A stretch of DNA of 64,000 nucleotides from Peribacillus sp. FSL P2-0133 (GCF_037975445.1 NZ_CP150254.1:3284001-3348000); one strand, 5' to 3'. Counted from the stretch's first letter, positions 7,950 through 17,379 are shown. The notes: generated by a model not told the origin, from the letters alone. Program-made: numbers and translations.

Positions 7950-9197
7950 TCATTTTTCAATTATACCTAAGGGTTTCCCCATTACTTTTAAATTCTTTTC
8001 TAACCTCATGAGCCAAATTGTAAGCAGCATCCCGATTAGTGTGAGTAAACCATAAAATAAATAGACTGAATATATCCCTGATTTTTCCAATATTATCCCG
8101 CCGCTGAAGGTACTGAACCAGTTCCCCAAACCGTTGCCAATGGCCGAATAAAGCGTTATTGCTGTTACTGTTATACGTGCAGGGACAACTTCCCTGATAT
8201 ATTGTAAAGCTGCTGGAATGAATAAGCCAAGTGAAAACCCTTGAATTATCGAAGTCACATATACAGTAGCCAAACTTGGTTCGGTGAAGTACAAACCCCA
8301 GCGGACCAATGAAGCAGTGCCAGCCAATAAGGTAATTGGCAGCAGGCCTATCTTATGAATCCAGGCACCTGCCATTCTCATAAAGGGGATTTCCGATAAT
8401 ACAGCTAATAGGAACGCAATGCCAATTCCTGTATATGTTCCTCCTCTTGCCTCGACAAACAAACCATAGTATACATTATTTGCAAGATTAGGACCAAAAA
8501 GCAAGAACGTTATAGCAAGAAAGATAAGAAAACGTTTCATGGTGATCAATTCTTTCATGCCACCGAAAAGTTTCACTTTTCCCCCAGGTGGCTCTTCGGG
8601 CAAACGAAGAGCCAGACTAGCCGCGATCAACAGGCCGAAGAAAAAGGCATAAAATATGACGGAAGGACCCATGAAGGATTCAGATAACTTTCCCATTACA
8701 AAAACCGCCACACCGTAACCAAGTGATCCGAATAAACGGATTTTCCCATAATTCGATTTGATTTTTGTTGTATATTGAAGGGTGATGCTATCAGAAACTG
8801 GTATTATCGCACTTTGAAAGATGGCCAAAGCGATTGCGACGGATACTAAAAGGAAATAGTGTTCGAACAGCAAGTAGCCTAAACCGAATACACCAGCAAG
8901 AAACGATGTGATTGCAAGTATTTTTGCTGGTCTTCCGCTCCAATCACAGACAATTCCCCAAAAAGGTTGAAAAACGATCATCACTATCGGTCCAACAGAC
9001 ATGATCGTACCTATTTCAATACCGGATAAACCTGCCTCATTGGCCAAATAAACCCTTAATAGCGGTGTTAAACTTCCCACTGCAAAAAAAGAAAAAAGGT
9101 AAAATACCTTCAAGCTAATAATATTGACATGCTTTTGTTTTTCCAAATCCAGTTCCCCCACGTAGACATCTTCTACAAAGTTGTTGATTTTTTTCAT
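7950..9197 (-). CDS. MFS transporter (MFS_1-like, YwbF-type)
   Basis: A 12-helix major facilitator of about 415 residues. The hydrophobic segments are evenly spaced with a central cytoplasmic loop (RLPEEPPGGKVKLFGGMKEL). The inter-helix motif GIVCDWSGRPAKIL corresponds to the conserved G-x-x-x-D-R/K-x-G-R-R/K loop. The sequence type is that of LacY/nucleoside-symporter-like permeases such as B. subtilis YwbF; the substrate is unknown. ATG 9197 follows AGGTAGCA. It lies 18 bases downstream of the histidine kinase stop on the same strand, so the two may be co-transcribed and the kinase could sense something related to the transported compound. Confidence 0.85.
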   Translation of the reverse strand: MKKINNFVEDVYVGELDLEKQKHVNIISLKVFYLFSFFAVGSLTPLLRVYLANEAGLSGIEIGTIMSVGPIVMIVFQPFWGIVCDWSGRPAKILAITSFLAGVFGLGYLLFEHYFLLVSVAIALAIFQSAIIPVSDSITLQYTTKIKSNYGKIRLFGSLGYGVAVFVMGKLSESFMGPSVIFYAFFFGLLIAASLALRLPEEPPGGKVKLFGGMKELITMKRFLIFLAITFLLFGPNLANNVYYGLFVEARGGTYTGIGIAFLLAVLSEIPFMRMAGAWIHKIGLLPITLLAGTASLVRWGLYFTEPSLATVYVTSIIQGFSLGLFIPAALQYIREVVPARITVTAITLYSAIGNGLGNWFSTFSGGIILEKSGIYSVYLFYGLLTLIGMLLTIWLMRLEKNLKVMGKPLGIIEK

Positions 9198-9215
9198 TGC
9201 TACCTATTAGGCATT

Positions 9216-11348
9216 TTAAATAGGGAGCACGATATTAAAGACTGTTCCTTTATTGACTTCGCTCTCGACAAAGACATTTCCCGAATGGCTTTCTATGATT
9301 TTAAAGCTGATCATGAGACCTAACCCATTACCAGATTTTTTCGTTGTGAAAAATGGTTCTCCGAGTCTCTTAAGCTGCTCTGGCGGCATCCCAATTCCTG
9401 TGTCGGTAATGGATATATGCACATTATCCTCTTTAAGTTCAGTAATGACTTTTATGAACCCACCGTCAGGCATAGCTTCCATACCATTTTTAATGAAGTT
9501 CAATATGACTTGTTTTAACCGATTCTCATCACAACGAACGAGGATTTCTTCATCATTACAATCCGAAATCAGCGTGATGTTCTTCTTCCTGGCTTCAAAC
9601 TCCGTCAAAGATACAACGTTTTGAATGATCGACACAAGATTTTTCGTTTCCAATATCAATGCCTGTGGTTTGGCCAATTGTAAGAACTCTTCAACTATCT
9701 CATTCACACGATTGATTTCATCCATGATTATTTCTAGATATTCTTGTTTATTTTCGTCCGTTTCATCCAATTGCAAAAATTCCGTATACCCTTTCATGGA
9801 GGTCAGCGGATTCCGTATTTCATGTGCCACCCCAGCAGCAAGCTGACCGACAGCGGCTAATTTATCCTGCCGATGGAGCATCTCTTCAGATTGTTTACGC
9901 TCAGTTATGTCATATCTAAGTGCCAAAAACTGAAATGGCTTTCCTTCTTCGTTGAAAAATGGAACAATTGTTGTATCGACCCAATAAAAACTGCCATCTT
10001 TCGCCTTGTTTCTAATTTCACCTTTCCAAACTTTCCGTTCATGGACGGTCTTCCACATTTGTTCAAAGAATTCCTTTGAATGGTATCCAGAATTAACCAT
10101 TTTATGGGTCTGGCCTATCAATTCACCTTTCCCATAACCTGAAACCTCCGAGAACTTTTCATTCACTTCAATAATGACTCCTTTATCATCAGTTATCGCC
10201 ACAATCAAAGATTGGTTGATTGCATAATGCATATCTTCTAGTTCCTTGATTGACCCCTTTAAAGCATTTTCTGCTTTTTTACGACTGGAAATATCCGAAC
10301 GGATGGAAATATATTGATATGGTTTCCCCTTTTTCATAAAAGGAACGATAGTTGTGTCCACCCAATAAACATTACCATCTTTAGCCCGATTGCATATTTC
10401 ACCATGCCATGTTCTCCCTTGGCTGATCGTTAGCCATAAGTCAGTGAAAAATTCTTTTGCATGATAACCAGAATTGATTATGGAATGATTTTTCCCTATT
10501 AGTTCATGTTTTTCATATTGTGATATTTCCAGGAATTTTTCATTAACATATGTAATAATTCCTTTTGCATCCGTGATGGCGACGATTGCCGATTGATCTA
10601 AAGCATAACGGATATCACTCACAGTATTATCGCTTTTTGCTAACCGACGGCCTACGATCGTACTTGAAGCTATCAAACTGGCAAGAATGAATAATGAAAC
10701 GAAGCACGTAAGATAAAGCATAAATGGAGTGAGTGGAACAAATTCACCCGTTTCATTTTTAACGTTCATCGGTAACACTCTCACAAAAAGATAATAGCCT
10801 TCAATGATTGCCCCACTCATCATGAGCGTACTGACTGGCTTTAGCGAAGATTGACTTAATTTATTAAAATAAAATAATATTGCAAGCGCTGCTACAAATA
10901 AAATAAAGATACTGAAAAGCGTACTGAGAACCGACAATGGGCTAAAATGCAAAGAGTGATTTAAAGATGATGTTCCCATTATATAATTGGATAAAATGGC
11001 CATCGTAAACATGAAGCCGCAAAAAACAATTTGCAGGACTTGTGTTTTATACGAAATGGCCAATAACCCAACGCCTGCGAGAGCTATCGCTAATGCTAAC
11101 GAAAAAATTATTGTAGAAAAGTTGTATGCTGCCATTCCTGAATTATCGAGGGTGTATATGACCACAAAATTAAGCGTCCAGATAGCCACTCCCATAGAGC
11201 AGCTGCTCCCTATATATACCAGGCGTTTATATCTCTCTATCGTCAGTAATGTTGTAAGTAAATCCAAGGCCGTATAACACGCCATTATTATCAATAGTAC
11301 TGCAATCATAAAGAGGACAGGATTTGATGCCACAATTGATTGTTCCAT
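9216..11348 (-). CDS. Multi-TM, double-PAS sensor histidine kinase
   Basis: A 710-residue membrane kinase. Residues 1-230 hold about seven membrane helices laid out like an MHYT sensor, but the metal-binding motifs are degenerate (MACYT, WTLNF and MGTSS where M-H-Y-T is expected). Two near-identical PAS-PAC modules follow (each with GYH(A/S)KEFF and KDG(N/S)(V/F)YWVDTTIVPF). Then come a HisKA box, HEIRNPLTSMKGY (phospho-acceptor His around residue 505), and an HATPase domain with N, G1 (DTGIGM) and G2 (GNGLGL) boxes. The HisKA box resembles sporulation kinases that feed Spo0F. No response regulator is adjacent, which fits an orphan phosphorelay kinase. Confidence 0.9.
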   Translation of the reverse strand: MEQSIVASNPVLFMIAVLLIIMACYTALDLLTTLLTIERYKRLVYIGSSCSMGVAIWTLNFVVIYTLDNSGMAAYNFSTIIFSLALAIALAGVGLLAISYKTQVLQIVFCGFMFTMAILSNYIMGTSSLNHSLHFSPLSVLSTLFSIFILFVAALAILFYFNKLSQSSLKPVSTLMMSGAIIEGYYLFVRVLPMNVKNETGEFVPLTPFMLYLTCFVSLFILASLIASSTIVGRRLAKSDNTVSDIRYALDQSAIVAITDAKGIITYVNEKFLEISQYEKHELIGKNHSIINSGYHAKEFFTDLWLTISQGRTWHGEICNRAKDGNVYWVDTTIVPFMKKGKPYQYISIRSDISSRKKAENALKGSIKELEDMHYAINQSLIVAITDDKGVIIEVNEKFSEVSGYGKGELIGQTHKMVNSGYHSKEFFEQMWKTVHERKVWKGEIRNKAKDGSFYWVDTTIVPFFNEEGKPFQFLALRYDITERKQSEEMLHRQDKLAAVGQLAAGVAHEIRNPLTSMKGYTEFLQLDETDENKQEYLEIIMDEINRVNEIVEEFLQLAKPQALILETKNLVSIIQNVVSLTEFEARKKNITLISDCNDEEILVRCDENRLKQVILNFIKNGMEAMPDGGFIKVITELKEDNVHISITDTGIGMPPEQLKRLGEPFFTTKKSGNGLGLMISFKIIESHSGNVFVESEVNKGTVFNIVLPI

Positions 11349-11720
11349 TTTTTTACTTGATCACCTCTACCGTTCTATTCTCCTATATTGTAATGTAAAT
11401 TCAAAGGACCTCAAAGGTTTTTTATTTCCTTACTCCTGTATATTTACACTCTGATTCTTTCTGCGCACCCCCTTTCTCAAGAAAATGCAGGTTTTTTCAT
11501 AAAATCAATAAAATAAGAAATACTATTGTTTTGTATGGAGTAGAATATAAATACATGATAATGACAAGCATCCACAACCCTGCTTCATCATTGCAGGACA
11601 TGATCAATATTACCAATAATTATTCAGGAATATATTAATCAGAATGTTAATTTCTTTATTTAATTATACCTATAGGTTTATAATTAAATAGAACTTATAT
11701 AGAGAGAAGGAGTGGGGGGC
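11349..11720. other. Divergent intergenic region, no gene
   Basis: About 370 AT-rich bases separate the divergent kinase and YitT-family genes, so it should hold both promoters. I see no convincing riboswitch or hairpin and did not fix either promoter. Confidence 0.4.
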
Positions 11721-12635
11721 ATGATTATGTCAGACCTGGCAGGTGCAAGCACAACAGAAATTATGCAAAAGAAGACCCAGCATAAAAAATTAACACTTAG
11801 ACAAATTTTACAGAGAGGTCTTTTAATTACAATCGGTGCGGTTTTAATGGCTGTCGGCCTCGAGATTTTTTTAGTGCCGAATAACGTAATCGACGGGGGC
11901 ATAACGGGTATATCGATTATGTTATCTTACATCACTGGATGGAAGCTTGGAATCTTTCTTTTCATTTTGAATCTTCCTTTCTTTTTTATCGGTTATAAAC
12001 AAATCGGAAAAACCTTCGCATTATCTACCCTTTATGGAATTTTAGTCCTTTCCATTACCACTACATTGCTTCATCATGTACCAGCTTTCACTCAAGATAT
12101 CCTCCTAGCGTCCGCTTTCGGCGGAATGATTCTTGGCATTGGTGTTGGAATGGTCATTCGATATGGCGGCTCATTGGATGGTACAGAAATACTTGCTATT
12201 CTCGCTAGCAAGAAGCTCCCTTTTTCCGTTGGGGAGATCGTCATGTTTTTTAATTTATTCATCCTTGGCAGTGCGGGCTTCGTATTCTCGTGGGATCGTG
12301 CCATGTATTCGATCATAGCTTACTTCGTGGCATATAAAACAATGGATATCGTAATCGCAGGTTTGGACGAATCCAAATTCGTTTGGATTATAAGTGATGA
12401 ATTTAATGATATCGGCGAAGCGATAATGAATCGTCTTGGACGGGGCGTAACCTTTTTAGCTGGCGAAGGTGCTTATTCCGGTGATGATAAAAAAGTCATC
12501 TTTTGTGTAATAAACAGGCTTGAGGAAGCAAAACTTAAAGAAATAGTCAAAAGCTTCGATCCATCTGCATTTCTTGCCGTAGGGGATATCGCGGAAGTTC
12601 GAGGCGGTCGATTCAAGAAAAAAGATATCCACTAA
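11721..12635 (+). CDS. YitT-family membrane protein (DUF161-DUF2179)
   Basis: About 304 residues: five to six membrane helices (first LLITIGAVLMAVGLEIFLVP, with the family hallmark GGITGISI at about residue 55) and a soluble C-terminal DUF2179 domain ending in DPSAFLAVGDIAEVRGGRF. Bacillaceae carry several paralogues (YitT, YqfU, YvjA, YpjC); the function is not established. The ATG at 11721 is preceded by AGAAGGAG eight bases upstream; a second ATG two codons later would also work. The gene stands alone between its promoter region and a strong terminator. Confidence 0.88.
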   Translation: MIMSDLAGASTTEIMQKKTQHKKLTLRQILQRGLLITIGAVLMAVGLEIFLVPNNVIDGGITGISIMLSYITGWKLGIFLFILNLPFFFIGYKQIGKTFALSTLYGILVLSITTTLLHHVPAFTQDILLASAFGGMILGIGVGMVIRYGGSLDGTEILAILASKKLPFSVGEIVMFFNLFILGSAGFVFSWDRAMYSIIAYFVAYKTMDIVIAGLDESKFVWIISDEFNDIGEAIMNRLGRGVTFLAGEGAYSGDDKKVIFCVINRLEEAKLKEIVKSFDPSAFLAVGDIAEVRGGRFKKKDIH

Positions 12636-12675
12636 CCTCACCTGCTTTTTGCTTCATCCAATTGGGAAAAAGATA

Positions 12676-12712
12676 AAAAAAGCTGAAGGGAGAATCCCCT
12701 TCAGCTTTTTTT
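12676..12712. terminator. Bidirectional terminator
   Basis: AAAAAAGCTGAAGGG pairs with CCCTTCAGCTTTTTT across a short loop. It is shared by the YitT-family gene and the convergent ydjO-type gene. Confidence 0.9.
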
Positions 12713-12720
12713 ATATAGCC

Positions 12721-12915
12721 TTAATAGTTTCTTGGATTGTTGATTGCTTGAAGCATTCTGGTGCCGGGTTTCATCTCGCTGCTACATAACGGACAAACAT
12801 GTTCATCATTACTTGTAAAGTTATCGCGAATCCAACCTTTGCAATCTTCTGATGTACATTCCCACACTTTTGTTTCTTCAGGAATGATTTCTTCCGTATT
12901 ATTTCTTCTATACAT
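12721..12915 (-). CDS. YdjO-type cold-inducible zinc-ribbon protein (copy 1)
   Basis: A 64-residue cytoplasmic protein with the pattern WECTSEDCKGW(I)R...CPLCSSEM, four cysteines in two pairs that probably bind zinc. It matches B. subtilis YdjO, described as cold-inducible, in length and layout. Start ATG 12915 has AAGGAG eight bases upstream; the frame extends three codons further to a GTG with poorer spacing. A second member lies 0.85 kb upstream on the same strand (13763-13969). The molecular function of the family is unknown. Confidence 0.82.
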   Translation of the reverse strand: MYRRNNTEEIIPEETKVWECTSEDCKGWIRDNFTSNDEHVCPLCSSEMKPGTRMLQAINNPRNY

Positions 12916-12924
12916 ATATCTCAC

Positions 12925-13732
12925 TCCTTAGAATTGAATTGACTCCGTCCTGCATAACAGATCACAAGCCATAAAGATAAAAGAAAGAATAGATGGCGTT
13001 TAATCTAAATTGTGAGTAAATAACCATTCGCAAATCTAAGTATGATTATTGTTCTTTCAAACAAACTTTTGAATGGTAAGAACTTGAGATTACGACATGA
13101 ATTTTTCATATCTCAGTAACCATTATATCATATATATGCTTTATATATTTGAAGAAAGATTCAAAAAAGAAACGATTCCCCAAAATGAAACACAGTCCCT
13201 GACTTACCCTTCAAGATAATCGAGACTGCGCTGTTTAAGAATCCATTCCATATGGTTCTTCCTGCTCGTTCAATGAACATTTCAAAGCGAATCGAGCATG
13301 AGAGTAATTTTTAATGCCAAAACCTAAAACAATGAAAGCCCTGCCTCTCTCCCATCCATACGGTTCCTAGACCGTGCCTGCGAGAATCAGATAAAAGCTT
13401 GTAAGTACATGTTTATTAATTAAAACCGTCCGTAATTCCAATTGGGTAGATTAAATTCCAAAAGACAAATGGTACATAGAAGTAAGTTAATGAAGAACAG
13501 AAATGGATCGAGGAAAATGGTTACATGTAGTTCTTTTTTCTAGATGTGTTTAACTTTTTTCTACTTCATCATGAAAACGATGAAAAATTATTTTATTAAT
13601 AAAAATGTTACTTTAAATTACCCTCCAGTGTTTTCTTTTCATAACACTGAAACTTAATAATACCATAAATATTTTTATATGTAAAGCCTTAATCCAAAAT
13701 GAAACTACTCCGTCATACTTCTTTCTTAAAAT
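12925..13732. other. 808-bp gene-free region between the two ydjO-type genes
   Basis: No open frame of any quality is seen. On the minus strand GATATAATGG (near 13125-13135) is a good -10 element without a clear -35. If it is used it would give copy 1 a leader of about 200 bases, unusually long, and reminiscent of cold-shock leaders. A short inverted repeat (ACGGT..ACCGT) occurs near 13360. The remainder shows nothing. Confidence 0.4.
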
Positions 13733-13765
13733 AAAAAATAAAGAGGCTATGATTCACCTCTTTTA
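13733..13765 (-). terminator. Terminator of ydjO-type copy 2
   Basis: AAAGAGG/CCTCTTT stem followed by ATTTTT on the minus strand, overlapping the stop codon region. Confidence 0.6.
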
Positions 13766-13969
13766 TTTAAACGCATTATACTCATTTTCAATTTTTGGAA
13801 GTTCCCTGACTTCCTCAACTAATTGACTTCCGCACATTGGGCAATCATAGTTTTCCGAGGCAAAATCTTTTCTCATCCAACCATTGCAATCAGCTGATCC
13901 ACATGCATATACTATCGTATCTTCCATAATGATTTCTGGTTCCTCTGAATTCTTTTTACCAAAATACAT
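13763..13969 (-). CDS. YdjO-type cold-inducible zinc-ribbon protein (copy 2)
   Basis: A 68-residue paralogue of 12721-12915, with YACGSADCNGWMRKDF and CPMCGSQLV as the two cysteine pairs. The region around DCNGWMRKDFAS is nearer to the B. subtilis YdjO form than copy 1 is. ATG 13969 has AGGAGG six bases upstream. It has its own short upstream region (about 120 bases to recQ) and its own terminator, so the two copies are separate transcription units. Confidence 0.82.
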   Translation of the reverse strand: MYFGKKNSEEPEIIMEDTIVYACGSADCNGWMRKDFASENYDCPMCGSQLVEEVRELPKIENEYNAFK

Positions 13970-14095
13970 GAGCAACCTCCTCTTTTTTATATAAAGACTC
14001 TGATTAAAGGCACAAAATTTCTCCTTTTTATCATTCCTAGTATACGCATTAAACTAAATTCTTATTTATTCAATGAAGAAATTATCAAAAAAACC

Positions 14096-16222
14096 TTAAC
14101 ACCTTTCGTTTTCCAACCCTGCTTTAACCAAGATCGCTTTAATCATGAAGTAGGAAACATGCTCAGGCAGGGCTTCTTTTAGTGGTTTCAATTTTTCGGA
14201 ATCCAATTGTTTCGCAGTTTCCAAAACAAGATCAAACTCTTTATCCGAGAAAATATCATCCCATTTAATATCCAAGTGTTCTTCTGCACACTTTAATAAA
14301 TGATTTTCAATTGATACGGAAGACAGCCCTCTCAATGTTCCTATTTCCTTGATTGATTTGCCTTCCCGATATAAGCGATAGCTTTCTAAATGAGATGGTT
14401 TAGTAGCTCGCTTTACCGTTTCCTTTGTAACCATAGTATTCGTTTCTAATTCAGAATGTGCCTGTACATATTGGGAAATCCCTTGTAAGAACACGGATCC
14501 GAAGCGTTCAAATTTCTGCATCCCTACGCCCTTAACTTCCAGGAATTCCTCTTCCGTCCTCGGCAGTTTGACGGCCATATCTTTCAAAGATGCATCGGAA
14601 AAAATAATGAATGGAGGTACATTTTCTTTACTTGCCAATTCTTTTCTTAACTGTCTTAACTCTTCGAACAACCCATGATCCGCACTGATGCTGCTTACTT
14701 TTTTTATTTCCTTACGCAGGACTTTTTTCTGTCCCAGTAGCACTTCCCTGCCAGCATTGGTAACCTTGAGGACCGGAAACTGACCGCCCGTCATTTCGAT
14801 GTACTGTTTTGCTGTCAGGAAATCAATGAAATCACCTACATCCTTTGCAGATTGATCATTGATGATGCCATAGGTTGAAAGTTTCTGGAATCCGAACTCT
14901 TCAATTTTCTTATTGCGTGATCCCGTAAGCACTTGGGAAATCATCGTTTTACCGAATCGCTCACCCATTCGCAACATGCATGAAAGGACCATCTGTGCCT
15001 GTGTAGTTACTTCAACAGAGTCACGTTTATCTGTACAATTTTCGCAATGACCGCAATCTTCCGGGTTTTCTTCTCCAAAGTATCGAAGGATGAAGGCTTG
15101 CAAGCACCCTTCTGTAAAACAATAATCCTTCATCCTGTTCAATTTCTTCAATTCCTGGGATTGCCACTCCTGCGAGGGATTTGATTGATCAATCAAGAAA
15201 CGCTGTATTTGCATATCCTGAGGGGAATATAAGAGGATACATTCACTATCCAAACCATCCCTCCCTGCACGGCCCGCTTCCTGATAATAACTCTCCATGT
15301 TCTTTGGAGTTTGGTAATGGATGACGTATCTAACATTCGACTTATCGATTCCCATCCCAAAGGCGGATGTTGCCACCATCAAGGGAACGTCATCACGAAT
15401 GAATTGGTCTTGCTGTTCCGACCGGTCTTGTTCATTCATGCCAGCATGGTATCGACCTGTTTTGAATCCGGCTTTAATAAGCTTGGCATACAAGGTATCG
15501 ACTTCTTTCCTAGTGGCTGCATATATGATACCCGATTCACTTTTGTTTTTCTCTAAATAGCGCATTAAAAACCGTCCGCGATTTTCTTCTTTCACAACGG
15601 AAAAGAACAGGTTATCTCTCGAAAATCCCGTTGATACTGTATGCTGCACTGATATTCCTAGTGACTGACATATATCATCGGTCACATGCGGTGTGGCTGT
15701 TGCCGTTAATGCCAGTACAGTCGGAGCTGATGGCATGTTTTTCAATAAGGTTTTGATTTTTAAATAACTTGGTCTGAAGTCATGTCCCCATTGAGATATA
15801 CAGTGGGCCTCATCAATGGCAACCAATGAAATTTCCACATTAAATAGATCCTGTTGAAATGCAGGATTTTCCAACCGTTCAGGTGCAACATAAACCAGCT
15901 TATATCTACCGTGCTTAATATCGTTCATTCTATTGGATGATTCTAACCCAGAAATGGAGCTATTAAGAAATGTGGCATCAATTCCATTTTGTTCGAGGGC
16001 ATCTACTTGGTCCTTCATCAAGGAAATAAGTGGGGATATCACGAGTGTTACACCTGGTAACAGAAGGGCTGGAATTTGGTAACATATTGATTTACCTCCG
16101 CCAGTAGGCATGATTCCCGCTGTGTTTATTCCTCCCAAAACCTGTTCGATAATCTGTTCCTGACCTTTTCGGAATGACTCATAACCAAAGTATTCTTGTA
16201 AATATTCACGTGCTTTTTCCAT
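14096..16222 (-). CDS. recQ: ATP-dependent DNA helicase RecQ
   Basis: A 3'-5' superfamily-2 helicase for recombinational repair and replication-fork processing. Motifs in order: Q-motif region FGYESFRKGQEQII, Walker A MPTGGGKSICYQ, DEAH as IDEAHCISQWGHDFRP, motif III LTATAT, motif V SAFGMGIDK and motif VI QEAGRAGRDG. A RecQ zinc site follows (CFTEGCLQ...CGHCENC), then winged helix, HRDC (about 515-590) and a C-terminal helix-turn-helix extension (GKSIKEIGTLRGLS). At 708 residues it is the long Bacillus form. The neighbour yocH upstream reproduces the yocH-recQ(yocI) order of B. subtilis, supporting RecQ rather than RecS. ATG 16222 is chosen over the TTG directly before it. Confidence 0.95.
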   Translation of the reverse strand: MEKAREYLQEYFGYESFRKGQEQIIEQVLGGINTAGIMPTGGGKSICYQIPALLLPGVTLVISPLISLMKDQVDALEQNGIDATFLNSSISGLESSNRMNDIKHGRYKLVYVAPERLENPAFQQDLFNVEISLVAIDEAHCISQWGHDFRPSYLKIKTLLKNMPSAPTVLALTATATPHVTDDICQSLGISVQHTVSTGFSRDNLFFSVVKEENRGRFLMRYLEKNKSESGIIYAATRKEVDTLYAKLIKAGFKTGRYHAGMNEQDRSEQQDQFIRDDVPLMVATSAFGMGIDKSNVRYVIHYQTPKNMESYYQEAGRAGRDGLDSECILLYSPQDMQIQRFLIDQSNPSQEWQSQELKKLNRMKDYCFTEGCLQAFILRYFGEENPEDCGHCENCTDKRDSVEVTTQAQMVLSCMLRMGERFGKTMISQVLTGSRNKKIEEFGFQKLSTYGIINDQSAKDVGDFIDFLTAKQYIEMTGGQFPVLKVTNAGREVLLGQKKVLRKEIKKVSSISADHGLFEELRQLRKELASKENVPPFIIFSDASLKDMAVKLPRTEEEFLEVKGVGMQKFERFGSVFLQGISQYVQAHSELETNTMVTKETVKRATKPSHLESYRLYREGKSIKEIGTLRGLSSVSIENHLLKCAEEHLDIKWDDIFSDKEFDLVLETAKQLDSEKLKPLKEALPEHVSYFMIKAILVKAGLENERC

Positions 16223-16311
16223 CAATTTACTACTCCTCCTATTTACCTTGTTAGGATTTATAAGAATCTATTTCTTTCATTGTACCTGCTTTTCCCGTTA
16301 ACCAAAAGGAC

Positions 16312-16350
16312 AAAAAAAGCAGACACATTATGTCTGTGTCTACTTTTTTC
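16312..16350. terminator. Terminator of the yocH-like gene
   Basis: AGACACA/TGTGTCT stem flanked by poly-A and poly-T on both strands, 30 bases after the stop codon. Confidence 0.8.
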
Positions 16351-16379
16351 AATATATAAACATGTTTTGTATGGTTTAA

Positions 16380-17249
16380 TTAATTCAGGATTTGAACTTT
16401 GACGTTTTTAACGCCCCAATTCACGGCATCTTTTTCGTTAGGTACAAAAATGTCCACTCTATTCCCTTTGATGGCACTGCCTGTATCAGCTGCAGTCGCG
16501 TAGCCATAACCCTCTACATAAACTTTAGATCCAAGCGGAATGACTGATGGGTCCACTGAAATCACCTTTGCATTAGGATTAGCCTTCAAGTTAACTCCTG
16601 TGGCTGTAGTACCGCTGCAGCCTTGACAATCAGCCGTATAGGCAGTTGCTCTAACAGTGATTTCTTTTTCGATTCCTGCTTGATTGCTGGATTCATTGTT
16701 TGTGTCTGCTTTTTCTGATGATTCTGCTGGTTCCGATTGTTCAACCGGCTTTGTTTGTTCTGCTGGTTTCGATTGTTCCACTGGCTTTGTTTGTTCTGCT
16801 GGTTTTGATTGTTCTGCTGGTTCCGATTGTTCTGCTGGTGCAGCTTGCTCAGATTCCTGCGCAGGCCCTACACTCGCAGCTTCGACTTTATTAGCTGCAG
16901 GTTTAATGACCAGTTTCTGACCAGGATGGATTGTATCTGAATTTAAACCGTTCCAAGATTTAATATCATTTACCGCTACATCATATTTGTCTGCAATTTC
17001 CGATAATGTGTCCCCTGACTTTACTTTATGATGCTCTTCTTGAGAAATATGTATGGTTTCTCCGGCATAAATCACGTCTGAAGACAAATTGTTCCAAGAC
17101 TTAACATCTTCTATTGATACTTTATAAGTTTGAGATATCCCCCATAATGTGTCTCCATCTTTCACTTTGACATCTTCTGCTTGTACCGGAATTGTGAATG
17201 CACCGGATATTGCAGCCGCTGCCGCTAACGATAAGATTGATTTTTTCAT
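16380..17249 (-). CDS. yocH: YocH-like secreted cell-wall hydrolase (2 LysM + 3D domain)
   Basis: 289 residues: signal peptide (residues 1-24, cut after VQA), two LysM peptidoglycan-binding repeats (VKDGDTLWGISQTYKVSIED and VKSGDTLSEIADKYDVAVND) and a low-complexity linker of about ten (K/E)PAEQ/KPVEQ units. It ends in a 3D (MltA-like) domain with VRATAYTADC, VISVDPSVIPLGSKVYV and the catalytic-type DTG in ATAADTG. It is a muralytic enzyme at the cell wall; B. subtilis YocH has the same design and length. The proline-glutamine repeats are prone to length change between strains. AGGAGG precedes the ATG, and a promoter and a WalR-like box lie upstream. Confidence 0.92.
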   Translation of the reverse strand: MKKSILSLAAAAAISGAFTIPVQAEDVKVKDGDTLWGISQTYKVSIEDVKSWNNLSSDVIYAGETIHISQEEHHKVKSGDTLSEIADKYDVAVNDIKSWNGLNSDTIHPGQKLVIKPAANKVEAASVGPAQESEQAAPAEQSEPAEQSKPAEQTKPVEQSKPAEQTKPVEQSEPAESSEKADTNNESSNQAGIEKEITVRATAYTADCQGCSGTTATGVNLKANPNAKVISVDPSVIPLGSKVYVEGYGYATAADTGSAIKGNRVDIFVPNEKDAVNWGVKNVKVQILN

Positions 17250-17298
17250 ATGTTGTTACCTCCTTGTGAGCTGCTTTATAAGCTACGAGTTAAATCTT

Positions 17299-17327
17299 AA
17301 CATAGTTTTTTTCTATACAAAGAACAA
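17299..17327 (-). promoter_or_regulatory. Putative sigma-A promoter of yocH
   Basis: TTGTTC (17322-17327) and TATGTT (17299-17304) are separated by 17 bases on the minus strand, about 50 bases before the ATG. Confidence 0.5.
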
Positions 17328-17362
17328 ACAGATAAAGAATAGATGACAAACATCACAGTAAG

Positions 17363-17379
17363 ATAACGGGACTATAACA
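17363..17379 (-). promoter_or_regulatory. Putative WalR box upstream of yocH
   Basis: On the minus strand TGTTAT-N5-CGTTAT, one mismatch from the WalR (YycF) consensus TGT(A/T)A(A/T/C)-N5-TGT(A/T)A(A/T/C). yocH is a known member of the WalRK cell-wall regulon in B. subtilis. The box lies about 36 bases upstream of the proposed -35 element. Confidence 0.45.

Noticed and set aside
12925..13140. Riboswitch in the leader of the ydjO-type gene
   Set aside because: I could not match any known aptamer core and could not build a convincing multi-stem structure by eye.
16700..16840. Regular repeats that might be taken for a CRISPR array
   Set aside because: The units are 15-30 bases, without unique spacers, and translate in frame as (K/E)PAEQ/KPVEQ of the YocH linker.
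16684..16920. Cys/Ser-rich plus-strand frames opposite the yocH linker
   Set aside because: They mirror the Pro-Ala-Glu-Gln repeats of YocH on the other strand; the composition is a by-product of the repeat and no ribosome site exists.
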